A stretch of DNA of 64,000 nucleotides from Apus apus (taxonomy: Eukaryota > Chordata > Aves > Apodiformes > Apodidae): contig NC_067284.1 of assembly GCF_020740795.1 (NCBI RefSeq), positions 102,105,440 to 102,169,439 on the forward strand. The letters run 5' to 3'. The notes beneath the pieces were generated by a model. That model was not told the DNA's origin and did no database searches. It saw only the letters and a list, made by a program, of their open reading frames with translations. This document shows positions 50,637 through 59,751 of this stretch, piece by piece (position 1 is the first letter of the stretch; each line of letters begins with the position of its first letter). A program made the translations under genes and the position numbers.

Positions 50637-51706
50637 TGATACCACTAGATCAAAAAAGCATGTCCAAAGCATGTGCCTACCCAAATCTAAATTGAGGTTC
50701 AGTACAACAACAGAATATTTCTCTAATATAATAATTAAATTAATTTTACTAATATTTTTTTCATGTCAGAAATATTGGAACTGCAAAAGGAAAATGTGGA
50801 CTTAATCAATGGAATAATATAATTACCTTTTAGATTGAGTATTATTAAATTCCAGGCCAGACACTCACATGGTGCAGTGTCTCAAGTGGACTGTTGTGCT
50901 GTAAAGATGCGACCACCTGGAAATCCAATCCCAAGTACAGACAGTTGTTGGATTTAAGTTCTGTCAATATGATCAGTTTGGTGGTTTGAGAAGTTGAGAT
51001 TTTGTCAACCTCACTCATGCTGAGAAGCATCTTACTTCCTGCACAGCCTCACCAATTTAAAATAGAACATTTGCGACACGAGGCAGGAGGGTACTGTGTG
51101 AAATGATCTGCCTAAAAGAGGTGACTGTTAATCATGTGTATAAATATGTCCTGGATTGGGGCCTGTATTTGTAATCATAAATCTTTCTTTTTTGGAGCAT
51201 TCCAATTCATTCTATTAATAAGTTTCAATTATTCGGCGAACTTCAAATAAATTACTTGTCAACTACCAGTTCAATTAATTACAGAATATATGCAATGAAC
51301 ACTTTGGGTGTAATCATCCAGGTCTAATACATACTTAGAACTATGTTCTCTGCTTTCTAATCATTTTTAATTAAATAAAACATTTCATTCTACCTGAAAT
51401 TTTTTACAAAGTCTTTGTTGATCCAAAACAGTATTATTATTACTTGGCTCGGTCCCCAAAAGGAACACAATTTTGTTCATGCAGCCTAGTTGGTGACTGC
51501 TTTCCATCTCTGTGCTCTGTTTGAAGCTGGTGTCACTTGGTTCACTACAGAAGCTACTACCACTTTCTCAAAGGCACCTGAACCCTGTCCTTTCATTATT
51601 TCTGGTTCCCACTGATACCCAAAAGTAAAGAGTAGCAAAAAGGTCCATGTTGGGGTTCTGTGTGACAGAATACAAATGGAGTGATACTTGATTAATTATT
51701 TACTTA
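50637..51706. other. Unique sequence between two CR1 copies
   Basis: No gene was recognised. The part at 51110-51300 is listed separately as possible regulatory DNA. The rest shows nothing that I can name. Confidence 0.5.
51110..51300. promoter_or_regulatory. Candidate conserved regulatory block
   Basis: This repeat-free block is dense in factor-like words: GTTAATCATG, CATTCCA (TEAD-type, 51198-51204), CTATTAATAAG, CAATTATTCGGCGAAC (two CpG sites in very AT-rich DNA), AAATAAATTAC, and AATTAATT (51273-51280). Of all upstream stretches this one looks most like a vertebrate conserved non-coding element. Conservation was not testable. Confidence 0.28.
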
Positions 51707-52019
51707 TCATAGAATCACGGAATGGTTTTGGTTGGAAGGGACTTTAAAGATCATCTAGTTCCAGCCCACCTGCATGGGCAGGGACGCCTCCCACTAGAAC
51801 AGGTTGCTCAAAGCCCCATCCAACCTGGCCTTGAACACTTCCAGGGATGAGGCATTCATAGCCTCCCTGGGCAACCTGTGCCAGCCTTACAACCCTCACA
51901 CTAAAGATTTCTTTCCTAATGTCCAAATCTCCTCTCTTTCAGTTTAAAGCTATTACCCCTTGCCAGATGGCTATATGCCCTTGTAAAAAGTCCCTCCCCA
52001 GCTTTCTTGTAGGCCCCAT
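51707..52019 (-). mobile_element. CR1 LINE 3' fragment, antisense
   Basis: It begins with TCATAGAATCACGGAATGGT, GGTTGGAAGGGACTTTAAAG, then GGCAGGGACGCCTCCCACTA, CCAACCTGGCCTTGAACACT and TCCCTGGGCAACCTGTGCCA, ending in CCCCAGCTTTCTTGTAGGCC. This is a well preserved reversed CR1 3' end. It is 5'-truncated and inactive. Confidence 0.95.
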
Positions 52020-55000
52020 GCATGTGTTTATTTTGTATGTTCATGTCCTCTTGAACCTCTTCAAAAAATAATGTTCTTAATAAGCATTCCCATTTTTACA
52101 GAGTCACTTTTTCAAACAAAACACCTTGCAGTGAAATTACACTTCAGGAAGGACCTCAGTTGCGATCAAAAAGGCTTGAAGCACTGTGCTGAGAGGGTGT
52201 AATGGTAAAACAATGGAGCTTGTCACCCTTCCCATGGCATACTCACACAAATAAGACGATGCAAATGAAGAGTGAAAAGCTACATTCATTATTGCTGAAA
52301 TAAAATATACCAGCATGTTACTATCTTGAGCCATCTAAACAAAAAGGAAAAGGTGGGTGGGGAGAAAGTACCACAATTTGCATACCCTTGTGTTCCTTAA
52401 TTTAGAACAGCATTTTGATGTGTACATCACTGGGTCCCTGCTCACCAACAAGGGATGTAAGCACATTAAACCCTCCAGCCTACCCCAAAAATACTACAGG
52501 AGGTTCCTTGCTCTGGGTAACTCTTTGCTTTTCATAAAGACTTAATGCTAACAAATACACTGGTAGCCCTTGTTCTCATCAGAGTAACCACTTGGAATCA
52601 GAAAAGAGATGGATTACCTTGTGAAACCTGGAAAAAAAAAAATAAGTCCTGTAGCACAGGCTCTGTCTCTCTGCATTTCCACCCACACTCCCACACCAGC
52701 CAGCTGTGAGGACCGCAGTACAGATTTGCTTTGACATCACTCCAGTAACCCCATATAACATGGACCACCCCTGAAAGAACTCCCCAGTGGGCCATCTCTT
52801 CCACACTCGGGCTGCCCACCTGTATGTCTGATGCACTGCCTCACTCAACAGTGGCCTTCTCCAGGAGTGAAGACTGTTGAAATGGGTGGGCAGATGCTCA
52901 GCTCTGGGGAATGTCCAGCTGGTGTCTGGACCAGCAGAGGGGAGCTGTGACGGCTTCAGGAAACTTGTACTTAGTATTGAACTAATTGAACCGAGTTAAT
53001 CCTGTGTTTCCTGCCTCTTTGGTGCTGTTCAAACAGCTGAATTTGCCAAGGTAATTCCATCCAACCTGGATACTCAGAACATCTCATGCCCAGACCCATG
53101 GCTAATCTTGTGTCCACTCTTTCATCCCCCAAACCATGTAAGAATAATAGGTCTCTCAATAAAGCATGTAAAAAAATTAAACTCTGTCCTAGCCAAAACC
53201 CCTGTGTTTTCACCCCACAGGGAAAAAAAAAAGCAAACAAACCACTGTTCTTCTCACAAAAGTAATTCCGGGGGGGGTGGAGGGGGGGAAATGCACACTG
53301 AAAGATCAAAACAGATTCCTCTGCTTCCTGGGTGCCCATCCAGAACAAACTTATCTTGTTCATTTTTTTTCCTCAGGGTGGGCAGTGAAACCAGCAGTGG
53401 CCATGCAACTCGGTGCTCCAGCAAAGAGCTGGAGACCTCCTCAGCCACAGTTCCCTCTTCCCTCCCAAGCACCAGGTGCCTCGGGAAGGGTGGGATTGAA
53501 GGAAGCTGTAAGAAGGTCAGAAGTAAGAGCAGCCAGAAAATCATTGCTTGTCTTCTCAATAGAAGAGCTTAATCGTTTCTACAGAAAGGACATTTCTTCC
53601 AGGATATCATTCTAATATAAAATTTCCTATCAGATAACCCTAGCAGATGTCCTGAACTGAGTTTTCCTGACTCCTTTGTGTCAGCGTGGGAGGGAACACA
53701 TAGAAACTCCCCTCCAGAGTGATCTGGGAGAGACAAGTCACAGAGAGTTAGGGATTATAATTTCAGAGTTGCAAAAAGGGATTTAGAGATCCAAGTCCTC
53801 CTGAAATCTATTGCTCTTTGTATCACATTTTTGTGATACGTCCTTAGAATGAGAAGTATTCAGCCAGTCTGAGCATTTCAAGTAAATACCTGAAATAACA
53901 CCATCTGGGATTCTCCTTTTTGATTTTCCTTTCCTTCCTTTCACCGTACTCTGCAGACATTCCAGTCTGGAAGGAGTGAGTGAGGCAGCATCTGCAACCC
54001 AACCTCAGTATCTTCCTGACCTTCCAATCCACAATGTTAACACCCAAGAGAGGATCCATCTTTTCCCTTCTTTTGCACTGTCATGTTTTATATTTCCCAG
54101 TGATTCTTCCTAGATGGGCATAGCAGTCACATTCTGCTTTCAACTCTATTTGGATTCTTCGCTGAGGAGCGACCCTGTGAACCCTGCTGCTTTTATTCCC
54201 ACCCCTGGCCATCTCCAGCATTCTCCAGATATGCATGCCCTGATTTCTCACTGTTTGACTGAAGAACAACTCAGGTATGCAGAAGACTTTGAAGAATATG
54301 AGTGAAAAGATTTCTTTAAATAACCATGGCTTAGATCAGAAGAGGCAAATAGATGAGATTTGAGGCTTCCTGCTAGCTCTGTGGTGATGGGTTTATGCTT
54401 TGTCCTACATTCCCTTAGCTGCCTGTCACCAGTCTTCCAGCCATTTCCTGGAAAGCAACCAACTGATTGTGTTCCCATTTTGCTATGGCCATAAACAATG
54501 AAAAACTTTGCTTGTCTGGCACCACTTTGCTAAGCCTTATCTGGACCCCATTGCAACCCCTGATGAAGAAGGCTCCATCCTGCCCAGTTCTTCGCGTGTG
54601 GACTGTAAATACCTGAAGATATGTTTTTGTATGAGTGAAGTGTCATGGAGCCTGTGACTTCCCAGCTATTGCTTCTGGGCAGTCTCATGCCAATTCTCCA
54701 TAACTCACTTTGGCAAGCTGGCAGCTTCCAGCATTTGAGAGCCAAAAATAGGAAAGGGCATTTGCAGGGCAGCGATACGATGTGCGCTTGGTTTTAAAAA
54801 GGATCTCAAACTTAAGGCAGTGCAGGGCAAAAAGGTATACCAGTGTCACCATGGATATGAGACATTAAACAAACCACTTGTCATGATACACAGCTGAATT
54901 CTTGCCAAATGGAACAGGATCTGCTCATTATTAATTGTTTTGCCCTGCAAAACCTGCACAACCATGAAAAGGAAAAATATACAGAAAAGTACTGTCACTT

Positions 55001-56190
55001 TTCTGACCATCCCCAGCCAGACTGGAGGTCCTGGATCAACAACTCCCAGACATCCACCTACTCACACATTTGAAGACCAAGACATGAAACTGTGGTGGGC
55101 ACCCTACTTAATCACTGCAGGAAAGGGAGCTGCAGGATGAGGTCACTTCCTTGTGGTAGCTCTGACATTTGTAAAAGCTTCCTGTCCTCCCAAGGCTTCA
55201 ATTCCACCCCTGCTGTCTTTCACAGCTGCGAGTCAGCAGGGTGTTTTTCTGGTGCCTTGTATATGCCCAGCCATTTCTGCCTGCCCACATGGCTTTGCTA
55301 CGGATTGCACCAGCCACATAGGGAATTACCCTTCTCCTCTCATCCCCCACACCTCACTGTATCTGGGAACCCAGCTCTGCCTCCATGTCAGCAGGAGGTG
55401 AGGTGGAGCTAAACCTCTTTTTGGTTTCATCTTCATAGTTCCCTGTGGCCAGCTAAGGGCCTAGCCCACCCAAAAGGGGGCAAGAGGGCTGGCACATGAA
55501 TAGCATCTTGAAGCATTCCATTTGCCCTTGCCTGTGCCTCCCCAAGGAGGACCTCCTGCACATCTATGTCCTTGGGGAGTGCGTAGAGGAGCAGAAACCC
55601 CAGCTCAGCCTACATGATGGCAGCTTTGACATCAAAAGAGAAGCACACAATTCCTTGTGTCCTGGGAGGGGGTCTTTCCGACTGCTGCCTCCTTGGCATG
55701 TCTGTGGGCAGCTGAAAGGGAGAAAGCAAAGATGGGGTGCACAAAGCCAGGAGAAGGCACTGTTGAAAATAGGCCACCAGCCAGTGCTTCGCGGCAGGCC
55801 TCCCCCAGGTGTCCCTGGTGCTTCCCTGGTACTTCAGCACAGCCGTCGCCATGAGAGGAGCTGGTGGATCTGGAACAGGAGGCGAGAGTGCTGGTCTCCG
55901 GGGGGTTGCACACGCATGGTGCTGCAAGGCAGGGCACTGCTGGACACAGGGCAGCGATAGGGGACCTGCCCAGCCAGGGCCATCACCTTCGCAAAGCACC
56001 TACCCACTCGCACTCCGCATGTTCTGTTCGTCCTTGCCATTCCAAGAAAAACAGTAATAAATAATTCTAATAAACCCCACCAACCCGGGAAAGGGCAAGC
56101 GTGGGTGGGCACTCACCCTGCACACACCTGGTGGTTGTGGGGTAAACACGAGGGACGGAAGGAGGTGGGGTGGATAACGTGCCAGCACCC
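52020..56190. other. Non-coding flank, GC rising toward CITED2
   Basis: No gene was recognised. A G-rich patch lies at 53269-53288. GC content and the number of overlapping chance open frames rise from about 55 kb, including frames of 129-154 codons at 55496-55999 on both strands. None shows a domain or an exon pattern. Confidence 0.45.
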
Positions 56191-56595
56191 CCACACACCG
56201 TGTCTGTGGAAAAGGTGGATCTCGGCCCTCACCTGCGGGCAAGGGGCAGACCCCACGGGCGCCCACGCAAGTCCGGGGGACACAGGCCGGTGGGGCCGAG
56301 CACCTGCACCGCGGCGGGGCCGGACGGGCGGCCCTCGCTCTGCCCGGGCAGCACCGCCAGGGAGCCCAGACCCACGCGTGCCCGCGGCCCCACAGCGGAC
56401 GGGGCAAGAAGGGAACCCGGCGGTGCCCGAGCGCGGGGCGGGCCGGCAGCGCCCTCCGCCGTGGCCGCGCCGGAGGCGGGTGATGTGCGGCGGGGTGCGC
56501 GGGGCTGCGCTGCCTGCGCCCTTCCCCGCTTTGTTCCGCGGGGGGAGGCGCGGAGCGCAGCGATTCGGGGGCGCCGTGTGGCCCAACAGGGGCGC

Positions 56596-56618
56596 GGGAG
56601 GGCGGGGGGGGGGAGGGG
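56596..56618 (+). promoter_or_regulatory. G-quadruplex-forming tract
   Basis: Four or more G runs of at least three bases are separated by single bases: GGG at 56596, GGG at 56600, a G10 run at 56604-56613 and GGGG at 56615-56618. It lies about 240 bases before the TATA-like element, on the coding strand of CITED2. This fits the standard sequence rule for a G-quadruplex; whether it folds in cells is not known. Confidence 0.6.
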
Positions 56619-56745
56619 TGGTGCCTGGGCGCCCTCCAGACCCGCCTGGCCCTTCCTGCGCCTCCGCCCCTGCCCGCCTGTGCCCTGCGCCTGTGCGCGC
56701 CTGTGCGCGTTTGCGCGGCGGCTGCCGGGGTGGGTTGTTGTTTTC

Positions 56746-56787
56746 TTTTTTTTTTTTTTTCTTTCGTGGCTTTTTTTTTTTTTTTTT
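56746..56787. repeat. Promoter T15 and T17 tracts
   Basis: Two T runs (56746-56760 and 56771-56787) are separated by CTTTCGTGGC, about 70-110 bases before the TATA-like element. Rigid dA:dT tracts disfavour nucleosomes, so they may help keep the promoter open. Confidence 0.85.
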
Positions 56788-56858
56788 CCTTCCCCTCGCT
56801 TGCTCCAGGTTTTACTTCTGGTTGCCTGTAAGGGTTTTGCTCCTCCCTTCTGAAATCC

Positions 56859-56865
56859 TATATTA
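56859..56865 (+). promoter_or_regulatory. CITED2: CITED2 TATA-like element
   Basis: TATATTA stands in an otherwise GC-rich promoter, about 220 bases before the exon 1 splice donor. A start site about 30 bases downstream (near 56890) would give a first exon of roughly 190 bases. Start-site position is inferred. Confidence 0.5.
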
Positions 56866-56915
56866 GCTGTGGCCAAAGCTGGGGAAGAAACACAGCTCAT
56901 TGTTGGCAAGTGCCG

Positions 56916-56936
56916 ATGAGCCTCACAGAGGAGTGA
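56916..56936 (+). CDS. Upstream ORF 1 of CITED2 mRNA
   Basis: ATG followed by five codons and TGA, encoding MSLTEE. The start context is weak (C at -3, A at +4), so most ribosomes would probably scan past it. It depends on the start site being upstream of 56916. Confidence 0.35.
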   Translation: MSLTEE

Positions 56937-57014
56937 AAAACAGCTCTGGGGCTGCGGCAGCGATCACAGAACCGTCACGTAAGCGGCGCGGAGCGAGCCG
57001 GGGAAGCCCTCTCT

Positions 57015-57035
57015 ATGCTTGGTGACTTTTACTGA
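57015..57035 (+). CDS. Upstream ORF 2 of CITED2 mRNA
   Basis: ATG followed by five codons and TGA, encoding MLGDFY. The start context is weak (T at -3, C at +4). It ends 47 bases before the exon 1 donor, so it lies wholly in the spliced 5'UTR and does not overlap the main frame. Confidence 0.35.
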   Translation: MLGDFY

Positions 57036-57082
57036 CTGATTTCGCCGCCACCTTTGAAGCAAAAGAAGAAAGAAACCGGGAG

Positions 57083-57703
57083 GTGAGTGCGGCGGTTCTC
57101 GTAGCTGGTGCTGGGTGTCCCTTTTGTGTGCAACAGGAAAAATGGGACTGTTTAAACACGCGAGGAAAGGTGTTTCACAGCTGCCTGGCTTTACCTCCTT
57201 AACTGTGCATTACTGTATTTTTACCAAAATAATTAGGACTTAATTCCAAAAGTTGCTGACAGCGGCTAGGAGGGACTTCCCAGTTCTTTGCTCGGTCCCC
57301 GCAAGTTAGCGAGAGCACCGTGGAAATCCGCTGCCTTCCCTGGCGAAGCCGGGGGGCTCGGGAGCCTTTTGAACGTGCGGGGAGGAGGCGGCTGTTGCCG
57401 TATGCAACACTTTCCGCTGATAGGTATGCACAAGTTGGAGTGGGAAGGCGTGTTGCTCGCCGGATTAGCGGAGGGGACGGGGATTTTCGTACCGCAGGCT
57501 CCTCTTTTTATTTTTTCTTTTGTACTCCGCGGTGGAGCCGCGGTGGGAGATTTTTTTAAATTTTTTTTCCCCCGAGAAAGAGAGGACGGCGGGACCAGCG
57601 AAGTCGTTTCTCCCAGGGCCGGGCAGATGCAGCCGGTCCGGGAGAGGGTGGCTGGATGTCCGAGGGTGTATTTTCCTAATGTGTTCCCACGCTAACTTTC
57701 CAG
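57083..57703 (+). other. CITED2: CITED2 intron 1
   Basis: The 621-base intron starts with GTGAGT (57083) and ends with a pyrimidine-rich stretch and CAG (57701-57703), seven bases before the ATG. An intron placed just before the start codon agrees with the known layout of CITED2 in mammals. Chance open frames cross it, but stop codons and the splice signals argue against coding use. Confidence 0.85.
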
Positions 57704-57710
57704 GTGGGCA

Positions 57711-58433
57711 ATGGCAGACCACATGATGGCCATGAACCACGGGCGATTCCCCGACGGATCCGGCGGGCTTCACCACCACCCCGCGCATCGGATGGGCATG
57801 GGGCAGTTTCCCACTCCCCATCACCACCACCAGCAGCAGCAGCCGCCGCAGCAGCACGCCTTCAGCGCCCTGATGGGCGACCATATACATTACGGAGCTG
57901 GGAATATGAACGCGAGCAGCGGGGTGAGGCACGCCATGGGGCCGGGCAGCGTGAGCGGAGGGCACCCGGCAGGCAGCATGCCGCCCCCCGCCCGCTTCAG
58001 CGGCTCCCAGTTCCTGGCCCCCCCCGTCGCCAGCCCGGGAGGGCAGCTGAGCGCCAGCATGCAGCTCCAGAAGCTGAACAACCAGTACTTCAGCCACCAC
58101 CCCTACCCCCACAGCCACTACATGCCGGACTTGCACCCCGGCAGCCACCAGCTGAACGGCAGCAGCCAGCAGCAGCATTTCAGGGACTGCAACCCCAAGC
58201 ACGGCGGCGGCGGCAGCGGCTTGCCGCCCGCTGTCCCTCACGTCCCCGCGGCAATGCTGCCGCCCAATGTCATAGACACTGACTTCATCGACGAGGAGGT
58301 CCTCATGTCCTTAGTCATCGAAATGGGGCTGGATCGCATCAAGGAGCTTCCCGAGCTGTGGTTGGGACAGAACGAGTTTGACTTCATGACAGACTTCGTT
58401 TGCAAACAGCAGCCCAGCAGGGTGAGCTGCTGA
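57711..58433 (+). CDS. CITED2: CITED2, CBP/p300-interacting transactivator
   Basis: CITED2 is a nuclear co-regulator. Its C-terminal acidic domain binds the TAZ1 (CH1) domain of CBP/p300, displacing HIF-1alpha, and it assists TFAP2, LHX2, SMAD2/3 and PPAR factors in heart, neural crest, left-right and adrenal development. The 240-residue protein begins [16 protein letters not shown], the family N-terminal block, followed by a His/Gln-rich run (37-48). A conserved middle runs from [11 protein letters not shown] (117-127) to about 164. The C-terminal CR2 domain (about 184-231) runs from [19 protein letters not shown] through the key LPEL motif (213-216), and the protein ends QPSRVSC. The mammalian protein is about 270 residues; the difference is mainly the Ser/Gly-rich junction, reduced here to about GGGGSG (165-170). 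The whole frame sits in one exon. The start has a good context (G at -3 and +4) and matches the family. A 192-codon frame overlapping in another phase opens on GTG and is a GC-driven shadow. Confidence 0.98.
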   Translation: MADHMMAMNHGRFPDGSGGLHHHPAHRMGMGQFPTPHHHHQQQQPPQQHAFSALMGDHIHYGAGNMNASSGVRHAMGPGSVSGGHPAGSMPPPARFSGSQFLAPPVASPGGQLSASMQLQKLNNQYFSHHPYPHSHYMPDLHPGSHQLNGSSQQQHFRDCNPKHGGGGSGLPPAVPHVPAAMLPPNVIDTDFIDEEVLMSLVIEMGLDRIKELPELWLGQNEFDFMTDFVCKQQPSRVSC

Positions 58434-59400
58434 TTCATTTAAAACAAACAAAGGACTTTCTATCGGTGCGAATGAAAACATTCCCCTAGACACGGTGTCT
58501 CACTTTTCAGGGCTTGAAAAGGTGAGAATCTGGAAAGCAGAGTCAACTATGCGCTTGTATAAATAATTTTTTTCTTTTTTTTTTTTTTGTCCCCTCCTTA
58601 AACCGCTGCCACTTTTTTTTCTTTTTTTTTTTTTTTTTTAGTAGCTTCGACATTCACGTCCCCTCCCGTAGTAATAATTTCTAGGCAACTCTGCCTTTTT
58701 ATGTTGGTAACCCCCATCCCCTCCTCACACTCTTAATTTCCTCGCAGTAACGTGCCCATAATTCCCACAGTGCTGAACTGTTAGATATTAATCTTGGCAA
58801 ATTGCTTAATCTTGTGGATTTTGTAAGCGATGATTTCCAATTACTTGAACTGCATTCAAATTCTGAGTGAACGGGGAAAAAAATGCATTAGTTGGTTGCG
58901 TGAACTTTGAAGGGCAGATACTACTGCACAGATGCTGCCATCTTGCTTAATTTTTAACTATGCATTGCAGTGCAGCCTAATTTTTTTCTTTTTCTTTTCT
59001 TTTTTTTTCTTAAAGACGCTAAACTGGAAGCTTAATAGATATGGGCCAAACCTTTCCAGATCAGGAAATGTAATACTGTTACTTAAAAGTCTGCTACCCA
59101 TTCCCCCTCCCCCATATGTACAGACAATAATATGGTGTGGATGGAATGTTGACTAGTGGCAACCATTTCACAGTTGCTTTTTTTTTTTTTTAATATTATT
59201 ATTATTATTTTGTTTCTGTCTTCAGCATTTTGACACTGTGCTAATATAGTTTATTCAGTACATGAAAAGATACTACTGTGTTGAAAGCTTTTCAGGAAAT
59301 TTTGACAGTATTTTTGTACAAAACATTTTTTTGAGAAAATATTGTTAATTTATTCTATTTTAATTTGCCAATGTCAATAAAAAGTTAAGAAATGCTTTAG
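58434..59400 (+). other. CITED2: CITED2 3'UTR
   Basis: A roughly 970-base untranslated tail runs from the stop to just past the AATAAA at 59376. Long T-rich tracts (58567-58588, 58613-58639, about 58981-59008, 59178-59191) and several AU-rich TTAATTTATT-type words lie in it. The last 120 bases before the signal look strongly like the mammalian CITED2 3' end as I remember it. A possible cryptic intron (58522-58641) is described in the findings. Confidence 0.8.
59376..59381 (+). terminator. CITED2: CITED2 main poly(A) signal
   Basis: The canonical AATAAA is followed within 25-40 bases by a T-rich stretch (TTTAGTTTTTCTAG). Its distance from the stop gives a message of about 1.9 kb, in line with the known size of CITED2 mRNA in mammals. 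Confidence 0.75.
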
Positions 59401-59642
59401 TTTTTCTAGAAGTCATTTACCAGTATTTTTCTTCAAAACTCTTCCCCAGCTGTCCCTGGTAAGTGGAACATCTATCTGTACAACCGTGTTGGTGTGCAAA
59501 AAAGACATTCCAAAATAGAAAGTACACTACACCCATATCTATGTCATGGTGAACTCAGTAGGTGAGCAGGATTTGAACATACTTGCAGCGTAAAGCCTCA
59601 TACGTAACATTGTAATATGCCTGTCAGTGTGGTTTTATGAAA

Positions 59643-59648
59643 AATAAA
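59643..59648 (+). terminator. Possible distal poly(A) signal
   Basis: AATAAA is followed by a T-run (CTTTTTTGTG) about 20 bases on. A third candidate, ATTAAA, lies at 59746-59751. Either could give a longer CITED2 message; use is not shown. Confidence 0.4.
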
Positions 59649-59751
59649 GTTGCCGAGGCGCAACTTTTTTGTGACTTGCCAACATACTTGCTTTAAATGT
59701 AGTTGTCCAGAGTTATGATGCATAAAGTATTTATTATATTTATCTATTAAA

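Larger units (their letters stand above)
56890..57082 (+). other. CITED2: CITED2 exon 1 (5'UTR)
   Basis: This is a non-coding first exon, inferred from a TATA-like element on its left and a strong splice donor on its right (GGGAG followed by GTGAGT at 57083). It contains two very short upstream ORFs. Within it, CGTCACGTAAG (56973-56983) holds a CRE half site (TGACG on the minus strand) overlapping ACGTG (minus strand 56976-56980). The left edge is approximate. Confidence 0.7.
56200..58440. promoter_or_regulatory. CITED2: CITED2 CpG island
   Basis: A broad GC- and CpG-rich region begins near 56.2 kb, covers the promoter, non-coding exon and intron, and continues through the coding exon. This is the usual design for a developmental regulator gene. 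Open frames of more than 200 codons on both strands between 56.1 and 56.9 kb overlap one another in every frame and reflect the scarcity of stop codons. At 56685-56718 a run of alternating CGCGC/TGTGC words could take up Z-DNA or bind NRF1-like factors. Confidence 0.85.

Noticed and set aside
56105..56909. Overlapping 226-253 codon frames before CITED2
   Set aside because: They come from the CpG-rich promoter, where stop codons are rare; they overlap each other on both strands, cross the T tracts and show no domain.
57465..58241. 258-codon antisense frame over CITED2
   Set aside because: A mirror of the GC-rich coding exon and intron, crossing a real splice acceptor; no domain and no promoter on that strand.
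57704..58282. 192-codon frame overlapping CITED2 in another phase
   Set aside because: It opens on GTG, not ATG, and yields Ala/Arg/Pro-rich low-complexity sequence typical of a shifted GC-rich frame.
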